From positions 42,630 to 106,629 of the forward strand of contig NZ_JARYTI010000016.1 of assembly GCF_029911635.1 (NCBI RefSeq): 64,000 bases of DNA, given 5' to 3'. Shown here in pieces: positions 37,074-46,767 of this stretch (positions within the stretch are counted from its first letter, which is position 1; every line of letters starts with the position of its first letter). The notes under the pieces are model-generated. The model saw only the letters and a list, made by a program, of their open reading frames with translations, ran no database searches and was not told the origin of the DNA. Position numbers and translations under genes: made by a program. Origin of the DNA: Sphingomonas sp. AR_OL41 (GTDB taxonomy: Bacteria; Pseudomonadota; Alphaproteobacteria; Sphingomonadales; Sphingomonadaceae).

Positions 37074-38996
37074 ATGTCATCCCCCAATGCACCCGACCGT
37101 TTCAACGAAGACAAATCGACCTACACCGTACGCGGCACCGAGACGCCCGACCTCGAGGCCGGTCTGGCGGCGATCCGCAATGTCTTGAAGACGCTGCCGG
37201 CGCGACCGGGGGTCTACCGCATGCTCGATGCGCGCGGCGACGTGCTGTACGTCGGCAAGGCGCGCGCGCTCAAGAACCGCGTGACAAACTATACCCAAGT
37301 TGATCGCCTGCCCAAGCGGCTCCAGCGCATGGTCGCGCAGACCCGCGCGATGACCATCGTCACCACCAACAACGAGGCCGAGGCGCTGCTGCTCGAGGCG
37401 CAGCTGATCAAGCGTTATCGCCCGGCCTACAATGTGCTGCTGCGCGACGACAAAAGCTTCCCCTTCATCCTGTTACGCGCCGATCATGAGTTTCCGCGGA
37501 TCCAGAAACATCGCGGAGCGCGCAAGGCCAAGGGCAATTACTACGGTCCCTTCGCCAGCGCAGGATCGGTCAACAACACGCTGAATGCGTTGCAGAAACT
37601 GTTCCTGCTGCGGAGCTGCACCGACAGCTTCTTCAAGAACCGCGACCGGCCGTGCCTGCTCTACCAGATCAAGCGCTGTTCCGCGCCGTGCACCGGCCGG
37701 ATCGACGAGGCGGGCTATGCCGAGCTGGTGTCCGACGCCAAGGACTTTCTCGCCGGCAAGGCGACGGGGGTGCAGGCCAAGCTTGCCGGGCAGATGCAGG
37801 CGGCGGCCGAGGCAATGGATTTCGAGCTCGCCGCGATGCTGCGCGACCGGCTGCGCGCGCTGACCTTCATCCAGGGCAGCCAGGCGATCAACGCCGAGGG
37901 GCTGGGCGATGCCGACATCTTTGCGCTGGCGAGCAAGGAGGGCACGATCGGCATCCAGGCCTTCTTCATCCGCGGCGGGCAGAATTGGGGGCATCGCAGC
38001 TTCTTCCCGACGCACACCGCCGACATCCCCGAGGCCGAGGTGCTGTCGAGCTTCCTGATGCAGTTCTACGAGGAGGTCCCGCCGGCGCGCACCGTGTTCG
38101 TCGATCGCGAGGTGCCCGAGGCGGCGCTGGTGGTCGAGGCGCTGACCGAACTCGCCGGGCGCAAGGTCGAGCTGTCGGTACCGCAGCGCGGCACGCGCAA
38201 GCGGTTGCTCGACCAGGCGAAGCGTAATGCCGAGGAAGCGCTCGACCGCCGCCTGGCCGAGAGCACGACGCAGGCGAAGTTGTTGCGCGAGGTCGCCGAG
38301 CTGTTCGGGCTGGCCGAGCCGCCCGACCGCATCGAGATATACGACAACAGCCATATCCAAGGCACCAGCGCGCTCGGCGCGATGGTCGTCGCGGGGCCCG
38401 AGGGTTTCCGCAAGGGCCAGTATCGCAAGTTCAACATCAAGAATCCCGAGACCAAGCCGGGCGACGATTTCGCGATGATGCGCGAGGTCTTCTCGCGCCG
38501 TTTCGCCCGCGCGCTGACCGAGGACCCCGATCGTGACGGCGGCGACTGGCCCGATCTCGTGCTGATCGATGGCGGGCGGGGGCAGCTCAACGCGGTCAAG
38601 GCCGTGCTGGAAGAGATGGGCATCGAGGATGTGTGCCTGGTCGGCATCGCCAAGGGGCCGCATCATGGCCGTGACGGGCGCGAGGTGTTTCACATGATGG
38701 ACGGGCGCGAGTTTCAGCTGCCGGTCAACGCGCCGGTGCTGTTCTACCTCCAGCGGCTGCGCGACGAGGTCCATCGTTTCGCGATCGGCGCGCACCGCGA
38801 CAAACGCGCCAAGGGCATTGTTAGCAGTCCGCTCGACGACGTGCCGGGGATCGGCCCGGCGCGCAAAAAGGCGCTGTTGATGCATTTCGGCACCGCGCGC
38901 GCGGTGCGCGGCGCGAGCCTCGAGGACCTGCAAAAGGCGCCGGGCGTCTCGGCCGGCGTTGCGCAGCAGATCCACGACTTCTTTCATACGCGGTGA
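37074..38996 (+). CDS. uvrC: Excinuclease ABC subunit C
   Basis: 640 residues. N-terminal GIY-YIG nuclease (PGVYRMLDARGDVLYVGKA) makes the 3' cut, a Cys-containing region (SCTDSFFKNRDRPCLLYQIK, CSAPC) follows, then the UvrB-binding domain, the RNase-H-like nuclease with EIYDNSHIQGTSALGAMVV and LVLIDGGRGQL, and C-terminal helix-hairpin-helix (DDVPGIGPARKKALL). Full length. Acts in nucleotide excision repair with UvrA and UvrB. Confidence 0.98.
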   Translation: MSSPNAPDRFNEDKSTYTVRGTETPDLEAGLAAIRNVLKTLPARPGVYRMLDARGDVLYVGKARALKNRVTNYTQVDRLPKRLQRMVAQTRAMTIVTTNNEAEALLLEAQLIKRYRPAYNVLLRDDKSFPFILLRADHEFPRIQKHRGARKAKGNYYGPFASAGSVNNTLNALQKLFLLRSCTDSFFKNRDRPCLLYQIKRCSAPCTGRIDEAGYAELVSDAKDFLAGKATGVQAKLAGQMQAAAEAMDFELAAMLRDRLRALTFIQGSQAINAEGLGDADIFALASKEGTIGIQAFFIRGGQNWGHRSFFPTHTADIPEAEVLSSFLMQFYEEVPPARTVFVDREVPEAALVVEALTELAGRKVELSVPQRGTRKRLLDQAKRNAEEALDRRLAESTTQAKLLREVAELFGLAEPPDRIEIYDNSHIQGTSALGAMVVAGPEGFRKGQYRKFNIKNPETKPGDDFAMMREVFSRRFARALTEDPDRDGGDWPDLVLIDGGRGQLNAVKAVLEEMGIEDVCLVGIAKGPHHGRDGREVFHMMDGREFQLPVNAPVLFYLQRLRDEVHRFAIGAHRDKRAKGIVSSPLDDVPGIGPARKKALLMHFGTARAVRGASLEDLQKAPGVSAGVAQQIHDFFHTR

Positions 38997-39074
38997 CACC
39001 ATTCTGAACCAATCGTCACTAGGCGTGCGCGCTGGTGGCGGTTAGGCTCCGTCCGGCACATCTGGGGTAACGAC

Positions 39075-41867
39075 ATGATCCGTCCGGCAATTATCGGCAG
39101 CCTTCTGTTTGCCGCCGGTGCCGCCCATGCCAGCGATGCGCCGCGCTATCAGCCGGCGCCGGACTGGATCAAACCCGCCCCGCCGGTCGATATGGCAAAA
39201 CTCGGCGATAATGCGCCGATCGCGCTGATCAACGATACGCAGCAGCGCTTCGATGGCGGCGAGGTGTGGACCTATCGCGAGACCGCGATGCGCGCCGCCT
39301 CCGACGATGCGCTGGCGCGGATCGGCACCGCCAAGCTGGCCTGGTTTCCCGACCATGGCGACCTGATCGTCCACCGCGTCGACATCCTGCGCGGCGGCGA
39401 GCGGATCGACCTGCTCAAGGCCGGCGGCCGTTTCACCGTGCTGCGGCGCGAACAGCAGCTTGAGCAGTTGCAGATCGACGGGATGCTCACCGCGACGCTG
39501 GCGGTCGAGGGGCTGCGCGTCGGCGACGTGCTCGACATCGCTTTTTCGACGACCAACCGTGACCCCGCGCTCAAGGGCAATGTGCAGGCCAATGCCGGGC
39601 TGGCGATCGCGCCGCTCAAGGTCGGTCATGTCGGCACGCGGCTGTTGTGGCGCGACGGCACCGATCTCCACTGGCGTGTTTATCCCAGCGGCGCGGTGCC
39701 GGTGCTGACCGACAAAAGCGGCTGGCACGAACTGACGCTCAACGGCATCCTGCCCAAGCAGCCCGAACTGCCGGCCGACGCGCCGCTGCGCTATCGCAAG
39801 CCCCCGGTGATCGAGGCGTCGAGCTTCGCCGACTGGGCGAGCGTGTCGCGCGTGATGGCGCCCTTGTACGCGACCGAGGGGCTGATCGCGCCGGGCAGCC
39901 CGCTTGCCGGAGAGGTCGATCGCATCGCGGCGGCGGAGAACGATCCGCTGAAGCGTGCCGCGCTGGCGCTGGCGCTCGTCCAGGGCAAGGTGCGTTATCT
40001 CTACAAGGGGCTGGAGGGCGGCAATTACGTGCCGCAGACGCCGAGCCAGACCTGGGCGCTGCGCTATGGCGATTGCAAGGCCAAGACGCTGTTGCTGCTC
40101 GCCATCCTCCACGCGCTCAAGATCGAGGCCGAGCCGGTGCTGGCCAATATCGAACTCGGCGACCTGGTGTCGGAACGGCTGCCGAGCGCCGGCGCGTTCA
40201 ATCACGTGCTGGTCCGCGCCAAGATCGGCGAGGACGATCTGTGGCTCGACGGCACCGATCGCGGCGCTCATCTCGAGGACATCCACGATGTTCCGCCGTT
40301 CCGCTGGGTGCTGCCCTTGCGCAGCGCCGGCGCGGCGCTGCTCGCCGTGCCGCTGCGCCCGCGCACCCGCCCCGATGCCGTGGCGACGGTCGACATCGAC
40401 GAAAGCGCCGGGATCGATCTGCCGGCGCCGTTCGTCGCCAGCGTGACGGTGCGCGGCGCAATCGCCGATTCGCTGCGCACCGTGTCGGCGCAGGGCAGCA
40501 AGGATGATCGCGACAAGATGGCGAACATGGTGGCGAACGGCGCGGTCGGTTCGGGCTTCGTTGCCTCGCACACGCTCACCTTCGACGCGGTCGCCGGCAC
40601 CGCGACGCTGGCGATCAAGGGCGTCGCCTTTCCCTCATGGGAGCATGAGGAGAAGCGTTATCGCGCCACGCTCGATCGCTCCATCGGCGCGCGTCGCTTC
40701 TCGGCGGATCGCTCGCGTCCGGCGTGGAAGGATATTCCGGTCGCGACGGGTCGACCGCATTTCAGCCTGTCGACGACACGCATTCACCTTCCCGGCGGCG
40801 GCGCCGGTTTCGCGCTCGATGGCGATGTGAAGCTCGACGAGACGATCGCCGGCGTCCGGATCCAGCGCGCTGCGAGCCTTGCGGGTGGCGTCGTGACGGT
40901 CGAGGATCGCGTCCAGGAGACCGGCGCCGAGATCGCGCCGGCCGACATCGTCAGCGAGCGCGCGCGCCTCGCCGCGGCACAGCGCCGGTTGCTGCGCGTC
41001 AGTAGCGCCCCGGGCTATCCCGCGCCCTGGGTGGCGATCGTCGCGGCGAAGCGCGCGCACCAGTTCGATCAACTGCTCGCGCTCTATGCGTCGAAGATCG
41101 CCGACAAGCCCGACGAGGCCGGCCCGTATCTGGCGCGCGCGTCGTTTCTGATCGGCACCTTCGAGCGGCGTGCCGCGCTTGCCGATCTCGACCGCGCCAT
41201 TGCCATTGCCGCGACGGCCGATGCCTATCTGCGCCGCTCAAGCGTGCACGATGCGCTGGGCGAAAGTGCGCTGGCGCTGGCGGATGCCAGAGCGGCGCTC
41301 GATCTCGATCCCGGCTCACAGAATGCGCTGGCGCGCGTGGCGTGGCTCGAAGCCGACCAGGGCCATAAGGACGCGGCGGTCGCGCTGGTCCAGCCGCGCA
41401 TCGACGAGGGCGGCAAGGACAAGGCGATTTATCTGCGCACCAAGGCGGACGTTTTGGCGCAAAGCGGCGACAGGGATGGCGCGATCGCCGCGATCGACGA
41501 CGCGATCGAGGCCAGCCCGGGCAACCCGACGCTGCTCAACATGCGCTGTTGGCTGAAGGGCACGCTCAACGTGTCGCTCGATACCGCGCTCAAGGATTGC
41601 ACCCAGTCGATCGAACTCGGCAGCTCGGCGGTGTCGGCGCTCGACAGCCGCGCGATGGTGTATTTCCGGCTCAATCGCTTCGACGATGCGCTGACCGATC
41701 TCAATGCTGCACTCGAACTCAACCCCGCGCTCGCCGCCAGCCTTTTCATGCGCGGCGTGATCCACATGCGCCACGGCGACAAGAGCGGCGAGGCCGATCT
41801 TGCCGCGGCACGGCTGATTTCGCCCCGCGTCGATCGCGATTACGCCAAATACGGCATCGTGCCGTAA
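39075..41867 (+). CDS. Secreted DUF3857, transglutaminase-like, TPR protein
   Basis: 930 residues. Signal peptide (AIIGSLLFAAGAAHA). Residues about 50-230 form a DUF3857 domain. A transglutaminase-like domain follows with the catalytic triad: Cys in RYGDCKAKTLLLLAIL, His in AFNHVLV and Asp in WLDGTDRG. A second beta-rich region comes next, and the last 250 residues are TPR repeats (AALADLDRAIAIA, LALADARAALDLDPG, DALTDLNAALELNP). Expected in the periplasm. The family often lies near polysaccharide or outer-membrane genes; the activity is not known. Confidence 0.88.
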   Translation: MIRPAIIGSLLFAAGAAHASDAPRYQPAPDWIKPAPPVDMAKLGDNAPIALINDTQQRFDGGEVWTYRETAMRAASDDALARIGTAKLAWFPDHGDLIVHRVDILRGGERIDLLKAGGRFTVLRREQQLEQLQIDGMLTATLAVEGLRVGDVLDIAFSTTNRDPALKGNVQANAGLAIAPLKVGHVGTRLLWRDGTDLHWRVYPSGAVPVLTDKSGWHELTLNGILPKQPELPADAPLRYRKPPVIEASSFADWASVSRVMAPLYATEGLIAPGSPLAGEVDRIAAAENDPLKRAALALALVQGKVRYLYKGLEGGNYVPQTPSQTWALRYGDCKAKTLLLLAILHALKIEAEPVLANIELGDLVSERLPSAGAFNHVLVRAKIGEDDLWLDGTDRGAHLEDIHDVPPFRWVLPLRSAGAALLAVPLRPRTRPDAVATVDIDESAGIDLPAPFVASVTVRGAIADSLRTVSAQGSKDDRDKMANMVANGAVGSGFVASHTLTFDAVAGTATLAIKGVAFPSWEHEEKRYRATLDRSIGARRFSADRSRPAWKDIPVATGRPHFSLSTTRIHLPGGGAGFALDGDVKLDETIAGVRIQRAASLAGGVVTVEDRVQETGAEIAPADIVSERARLAAAQRRLLRVSSAPGYPAPWVAIVAAKRAHQFDQLLALYASKIADKPDEAGPYLARASFLIGTFERRAALADLDRAIAIAATADAYLRRSSVHDALGESALALADARAALDLDPGSQNALARVAWLEADQGHKDAAVALVQPRIDEGGKDKAIYLRTKADVLAQSGDRDGAIAAIDDAIEASPGNPTLLNMRCWLKGTLNVSLDTALKDCTQSIELGSSAVSALDSRAMVYFRLNRFDDALTDLNAALELNPALAASLFMRGVIHMRHGDKSGEADLAAARLISPRVDRDYAKYGIVP

Positions 41868-41935
41868 GCGGATGGTAAGGTGCGTATAGTCCGCGGTTTG
41901 CGAATTCTTCACCATCGGATTCTACGCCATGACGG

Positions 41936-42874
41936 GTGACCACGCCCGTCTTCCTCACCGTCGACGCTGCCTTGCAGTGGCGTCACCATGCCGAGCGGCT
42001 GGCGCCGACCGCAATCGTCGAGCATTCGATCGAACCGGCCGGGGTTGGGCTGAGCTTCCAGCTCGCTCGCCTGGCACAGCATGGCTTGCACGCCACCTTC
42101 TTCGTCGATCCGATGCCGGCGCTGCTGTTTGGCCTCGATCCGGTCCGTCGCATCGTCGATACCGTGCTTGATGCCGGGCAGGACGTGCAGTTGTTGCTCC
42201 ATCCCGCCTGGGCCGGTGCGGTGGCGGGCGATGGCGGCGCGCAACATGGCCGCCATGCGCTGGCCGACTATACGGCGGAGGAGCAGCGTGACCTCATCAT
42301 CGGTGCCCGCGATCTGCTCGTCGCGGCCGGTGCACCGGAACCCGTCGCCTTTCGCGCCGGCGCCTTCAGCGCCAATGCCGACACGCTCAGCATGCTCGGC
42401 GCGCTGGGCTTCGCCTATGATTCGAGCCGCGATGCGAGCGTATCCGGCGCAGCGTCGCGCGGCATGGCGCCGGGGGCGCATGGCGTCGTCGTCGAGGTCC
42501 CGGTCACGCTGATCGACGAGGGTGCAGGATCGTTGCGCGCCTTGCGCGTCGACTCCCTTTCGGCCGGGGAGATGAGCGCCGCGCTCGATCATGCCGAGGT
42601 CAATGATCACGCCGCCGTGACGATCGTCTGCGATAGCGCTGCGCTCGCCAATCGCGCGGCGACGCGCGGCAACGCCATCAATGTCAGCCGCTTCGAGGCC
42701 TTGTGCGCGATGCTCGCCGAGCGCCGCGACACGCTGCCGACCTGCCGCTTCGACCAGCGCCCGGCGCTGCGCCTCGGCCAGCGCGACGCGCCGCTCGAAC
42801 CGCACCATCTGCGCACCGGCTGGCGCCAGGCCGAGCAATTATGGTCGACCATGGTCGAGGAACGCGCCGCGTGA
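41936..42874 (+). CDS. Polysaccharide deacetylase-like protein
   Basis: 312 residues from GTG 41936. NodB-type motifs appear: FLTVDAALQW (first motif Asp), LLLHPAW histidine region, and FRAGAFSANADTLSML (RxGxF block). No signal peptide. It probably deacetylates a sugar or precursor in the cytoplasm or at the inner face. The stop TGA overlaps the next ATG by one base, so it is coupled to an acetyltransferase-like gene. Together they suggest a small polysaccharide or glycan modification unit. Confidence 0.78.
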   Translation: MTTPVFLTVDAALQWRHHAERLAPTAIVEHSIEPAGVGLSFQLARLAQHGLHATFFVDPMPALLFGLDPVRRIVDTVLDAGQDVQLLLHPAWAGAVAGDGGAQHGRHALADYTAEEQRDLIIGARDLLVAAGAPEPVAFRAGAFSANADTLSMLGALGFAYDSSRDASVSGAASRGMAPGAHGVVVEVPVTLIDEGAGSLRALRVDSLSAGEMSAALDHAEVNDHAAVTIVCDSAALANRAATRGNAINVSRFEALCAMLAERRDTLPTCRFDQRPALRLGQRDAPLEPHHLRTGWRQAEQLWSTMVEERAA

Positions 42875-43797
42875 TGGCAAGCGCGCAGCCACCGCGACCG
42901 CGCGTCGGGCCGCAAGCGCTGGCCGCGCTCCAGCGTGATATGGTTCGTGTCCCGCTGTCGCTCGCCGAGGTGCTGGACGGTCGTGTCCCGATGCTCCCGG
43001 CATTGCCGCGCCAGGCGCCGGGCTATCTCGTCACCTCATTGCCCGAAGATCGCCGCGCCGCCATGGGGTTCGGCGCCGACACGATGATCGCGGTGACGCG
43101 GCAGCGCTATACGCGTCACTGGGTCGATCTGTCGGCGGGCTTTTCGGATTACTGGCAACGGCTTGGCGACGAGCTGCGCCGCGCCGTGACGCGCAACACC
43201 GCGCGGATCGCCAGCGTGTCGGGGGGAACGATCGCGCTGCGGCGTTTTCGCACGCCGCATGAACTGGCGCACTTCCACGACATGGCGCATCGCCTGTCGC
43301 TGCGCACCTACCGTCAGCGCCTGGGCGGCGACGCCATTCCCGACGATTCCGCCTTTCTACAGCGCATGATGGCCGATGCGACCGCGGGGCTGGCACGCGG
43401 CTGGGTGCTCCATATCGCCGGCGAACCCGCGGCATTTCTCTATGCGACGATCGATGCCGGCACGGTCGTGCGGCAATATGCCGCCTGCGACCCGGCGTTC
43501 GCCGATTTCGACCCGGAAGGCGTGCTGCAGGTCGAGATCATGCGCGATCTGTTCGGCGAACGGAGCCCGACGCGGTTCGACTTTGCCGAGGGGGCGCAGT
43601 GCCGCAAGGGGCCCTGCGCGATCGGTGGTGTGGCGTGTCTCGACCTGCTGCTGCTGCGCCCGTCGCTCGCGCATCATGTCGCGGCGGTGGCGCTGACCGC
43701 GGTCGATCGGGCCACCGCGCTGGGCCGGCACGGCGCAACGCGGCTTGGCATCGATCGTATCGCCCGTATCATGCGCGACGCGCCGGGACTGCACTAG
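42874..43797 (+). CDS. GNAT/CelD-like acyltransferase
   Basis: 307 residues from ATG 42874, overlapping the deacetylase stop. Resembles the BioF2/CelD-type GNAT group: RFRTPHELAHFHDMAHRLS, then AFLQRMMADATAGLARGWVLHIAGEPAAFLYATIDAGTV and a C-terminal block with DFAEGAQCRKGPC. The family transfers acyl or aminoacyl groups in exopolysaccharide synthesis. Substrate unknown. A cysteine pair (CRKGPC) lies where some relatives have other residues. Confidence 0.75.
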   Translation: MASAQPPRPRVGPQALAALQRDMVRVPLSLAEVLDGRVPMLPALPRQAPGYLVTSLPEDRRAAMGFGADTMIAVTRQRYTRHWVDLSAGFSDYWQRLGDELRRAVTRNTARIASVSGGTIALRRFRTPHELAHFHDMAHRLSLRTYRQRLGGDAIPDDSAFLQRMMADATAGLARGWVLHIAGEPAAFLYATIDAGTVVRQYAACDPAFADFDPEGVLQVEIMRDLFGERSPTRFDFAEGAQCRKGPCAIGGVACLDLLLLRPSLAHHVAAVALTAVDRATALGRHGATRLGIDRIARIMRDAPGLH

Positions 43798-44849
43798 GGC
43801 GCGCCTGCGCCGGCACCGGCCGCGCGGCACGCACCGTCGCGCACGCCGCTGACGCTGCCGACCCCGAGAATGATCTTCGCCCGGCGCTGAAAGGTCAGCG
43901 CCTGCCACCGTCCGCTATTGCCGATCGCGGTGCGGCTGCGCAGGAAGGTGAGGTTGAGCAGCTCATATTGTTCCGGGTCGATCGCCCCGGCATCGACCAG
44001 ACAGCGCCACTGCGCGCTGTTCCACGCATGGTCGCGTGCGATACCGTCCTCGTCGATCGTCCGGCTCAGCGCCTCGTACCAGTCGAAGATCGCGCGCAGC
44101 CGCGGCCAGCGCTCCGCCTCCGGCATCGCGGCGAGCTTGGCGCGCAGCCGGGCGATATCCTCGTCCCCGGGCAGCCCGCCTTGCTGGACACGCGTGTCGA
44201 TCGCCCAGCGCACCTTGCGCATCGTGATCGGCCCGGTCGGGAAAACGCGCAGCAGGTCGAGCCGCACCGCGTCGAGCAGCTCGACATAGCTGTCGGCCTG
44301 GACCTGCAGCATCTCGTCGCTTTCGAAGATCGCGCGCAACTCCGCCTCGAGCACATTGTTGAGGCGGCCGGTTGTATCTTCGGCCGCAAGGATCGCCGCG
44401 CGGCATTTGTCGCCGACCGGCACCGCGCGGCAATCGCGCGAGAAGAGCAGCTTGCCATAGCTCGGCGCCAGCACCTTCAATGCCTGCTTGAAGCGATGGC
44501 CCGAATGAAAGCCCTTTTTCCACCGCGCCAACACGGGTTGCAGGCTGCCGGTACCGAAATTCCACTGCGCCATGCCGACCGAGATCAGTTGGCTGTCGAA
44601 ATTGCCCGTCGGCATCGCCCAGCAACCCATCGTCTCGGGAATCGAGGTATCGTGCATCCGCGCGAAGATCGCCGCGCGGTCGAGCCCGATTTCGGCCAAT
44701 CGTGCGGTGGCGGCCGGGTCGATGCGGATGAAGGCGGGCACGCCGTCGCGGCTCGCCACGTCGGCGACCGTGCGGCAGATGGGCGGGGAGGGCGGGGCGA
44801 CCGTCTGGCCATGGGCGGGCAGGGCAATGGCAAGTCCGAGCGCCGCCAA
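43794..44849 (-). CDS. Unknown secreted protein
   Basis: About 351 residues if the TTG at 44849 is used; the frame extends much further upstream into hairpin repeats, and no ATG or GTG is well placed. The N-terminus AALGLAIALPAHGQ is a signal peptide, with basic residues (WWRSLRRF) just before the TTG that may belong to it. The mature protein includes MGCWAMPTGNFDSQLISVGMA and QWNFGTGSLQPVLARW, then a helical C-terminal part with RRAKIILG. Six cysteines are present. I do not recognise a family; the QWNFG block resembles domains of secreted sphingomonad proteins of unknown role. Convergent with the acyltransferase gene, overlapping by four bases. Confidence 0.6.
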   Translation of the reverse strand: MAALGLAIALPAHGQTVAPPSPPICRTVADVASRDGVPAFIRIDPAATARLAEIGLDRAAIFARMHDTSIPETMGCWAMPTGNFDSQLISVGMAQWNFGTGSLQPVLARWKKGFHSGHRFKQALKVLAPSYGKLLFSRDCRAVPVGDKCRAAILAAEDTTGRLNNVLEAELRAIFESDEMLQVQADSYVELLDAVRLDLLRVFPTGPITMRKVRWAIDTRVQQGGLPGDEDIARLRAKLAAMPEAERWPRLRAIFDWYEALSRTIDEDGIARDHAWNSAQWRCLVDAGAIDPEQYELLNLTFLRSRTAIGNSGRWQALTFQRRAKIILGVGSVSGVRDGACRAAGAGAGAP

Positions 44850-44879
44850 AAACCGGCGGAGGCTGCGCCACCAACGGTG

Positions 44880-44948
44880 TTCCTGCGCACGCAGGAACCC
44901 AGAGCCAAAAGCGCAACGCCTATGACCATGGGCCCCTGCGTCCGCAGG
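44880..44948. repeat. Two short hairpin repeats (CCTGCG-NN-CGCAGG)
   Basis: TTCCTGCG-CA-CGCAGGAA (44880-44897) and CCTGCG-TC-CGCAGG (44935-44948) are two copies of a palindrome with a two-base centre, 37 bases apart. They lie between the unknown secreted gene and recO. They look like dispersed REP-type elements of sphingomonads; not clearly terminators. Confidence 0.6.
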
Positions 44949-45050
44949 AGCACCGCGCAAAAAGAAGCGAACCGAAACCACCGCCACCATTCCCCCTTCC
45001 CCGATATCACCACGATAGCCGCACCCACCGCCAGCGGCTACACCGCCCCG

Positions 45051-45677
45051 ATGCAGCTCCGTGCCGAAGCCCTGATCCTCGCCGTCCGCACGCATGGCGA
45101 GCATGGCGCGGTCGTGCGCGCAATGACGGCAGAAAGTGGCATGATCGCCGGTTATGTCCGCGGCGGCCGCTCGCGCCGCGTGCGGCCGATTCTGCAACCG
45201 GCCAATCTCGTGCTCGGCGAATGGCGTGCGCGCACCGATGACCAACTCGCCCAGCTCAGCGTCGAGCTGATCCGCAGCCGCGCGCTGCTCCATGCCGAGC
45301 CGCTCCCCGCCGCCGCGCTCGAATGGATTACCGTGCTGACTGCCGTCGCCTTGCCAGAAGGCCAGCCTTACCCGCGCCTCTACGAAGCACTCGGCGGCGT
45401 GATCGGCGCGATCGAGGCGGCGCCGGCGGCGCGTGGCTGGGCGGCGGCGCTGGCGCGCTACGAACTGCTGCTGCTCGCCCAACTCGGTTACGGTCTCGAG
45501 CCCGATGCCCTGCCGCCGTTCCAGACCAGCGGCGCGCCGGGCGAATGGGCCGATATCCTCGCCGCGCTGCGCATCACCGGCGCAGCGCTGGAGGCCGACA
45601 TCCTCGCCGATCGGCGCGGCGATCCGCTGATGGCGCGTTCGCTGCTCATCGACCGGCTGAAGAGAGCGGTTGCGTGA
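45051..45677 (+). CDS. recO: DNA repair protein RecO
   Basis: 208 residues from ATG 45051. OB-fold N-terminus [42 protein letters not shown], then a helical C-terminal domain ([14 protein letters not shown]). The usual zinc-finger cysteines are missing, as in many alphaproteobacterial RecO. It anneals DNA and loads RecA at gaps. leuB follows closely. Confidence 0.93.
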   Translation: MQLRAEALILAVRTHGEHGAVVRAMTAESGMIAGYVRGGRSRRVRPILQPANLVLGEWRARTDDQLAQLSVELIRSRALLHAEPLPAAALEWITVLTAVALPEGQPYPRLYEALGGVIGAIEAAPAARGWAAALARYELLLLAQLGYGLEPDALPPFQTSGAPGEWADILAALRITGAALEADILADRRGDPLMARSLLIDRLKRAVA

Positions 45678-45717
45678 TGCGGGCCGCCCCGGCAAAGGCG
45701 GCGCGTTCAGGATGGAG

Positions 45718-46767
45718 ATGTGCGTGCCCTTGATTGCACTGCTTGCCGGCGACGGCATCGGCCCCGAAGTCATCGCCGAGACGCTGCGCGTGCTCGATGC
45801 GCTCGATCTCGACCTGACCTTCGAGGAAGCGCTCGTCGGTGGTGCGGCCTATCACGCGACCGGTCATCCGCTGCCGCCGACCACGCTCGACCTCGCGCGC
45901 CGCGCCGACGCGATCCTGTTCGGCGCGGTCGGCGATCCGAGCTGTGACAGCCTCGAACGCGCGCTGCGCCCCGAACAGGCGATCCTGGCCTTGCGCAAGG
46001 AACTGGCGCTGTTCGCCAATCTCCGTCCCGCCAAGCTGTTCCCGGGGCTGGAAGACGCCTCCGCGCTGCGTCCCGAAGTTGCCAACGCGATCGACCTGCT
46101 GATTGTCCGTGAACTCAATGGCGACGTTTATTTCGGCGAGAAGGGCATGCGCACGACGCCGGCCGGGCTGCGCCAGGGTTACGACATCATGAGCTATGAC
46201 GAGGCCGAGGTGTCGCGCATCGCGCATGCCGGTTTCCAGGCGGCGTCGCGGCGGCGCGGCAAGCTCTGCTCGGTCGACAAGGCCAATGTGCTGGAAACCT
46301 CGCAGCTGTGGCGCGACATCGTCATCGAAACAGCGGCGCAATATCCCGACATCGCGCTGTCACACATGTACGTCGATAACGCCGCGATGCAGCTCGTGCG
46401 CAACCCCGGCCAGTTCGACGTCATCGTCACCGGCAATCTGTTCGGCGACATCCTGTCCGACCAGGCGAGCATGTGCGTCGGCTCGATCGGCATGCTCCCT
46501 TCCGCCTCGCTCGATGCGGCGGGCAAGGGCCTGTACGAGCCGATTCATGGCAGCGCGCCCGACATCGCCGGGCAGGGCAAGGCCAACCCCAGCGCCGCGA
46601 TCCTCTCCGCCGCCATGATGCTGCGTTATTCGCTCGACATGGCGGCGGCGGCCGACCGCATCGAGGCAGCGGTCGGCGGGGCGATCGCCGCCGGCGCGCG
46701 CACCGCTGATCTCGGCGGGAGTTTCTCGACCCGCGCGATGGGTGATGCGGTGCTCGCCCAGCTGTGA
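45718..46767 (+). CDS. leuB: 3-isopropylmalate dehydrogenase
   Basis: About 349 residues. Start chosen at ATG 45718, with AGGA upstream; ATG 45712 and GTG 45724 are alternatives. NAD-dependent leucine biosynthesis enzyme. Motifs: [38 protein letters not shown], and the metal/NAD block [20 protein letters not shown], then [14 protein letters not shown]. Stop overlaps the start of the next gene. leuC and leuD are not in the window. Confidence 0.95.
   Translation: MCVPLIALLAGDGIGPEVIAETLRVLDALDLDLTFEEALVGGAAYHATGHPLPPTTLDLARRADAILFGAVGDPSCDSLERALRPEQAILALRKELALFANLRPAKLFPGLEDASALRPEVANAIDLLIVRELNGDVYFGEKGMRTTPAGLRQGYDIMSYDEAEVSRIAHAGFQAASRRRGKLCSVDKANVLETSQLWRDIVIETAAQYPDIALSHMYVDNAAMQLVRNPGQFDVIVTGNLFGDILSDQASMCVGSIGMLPSASLDAAGKGLYEPIHGSAPDIAGQGKANPSAAILSAAMMLRYSLDMAAAADRIEAAVGGAIAAGARTADLGGSFSTRAMGDAVLAQL

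Noticed and set aside
43599..45677. RecO with a 480-residue N-terminal extension
   Set aside because: The extension lies antisense to the secreted gene, is Arg-rich and has no family match; the RecO fold begins at ATG 45051.
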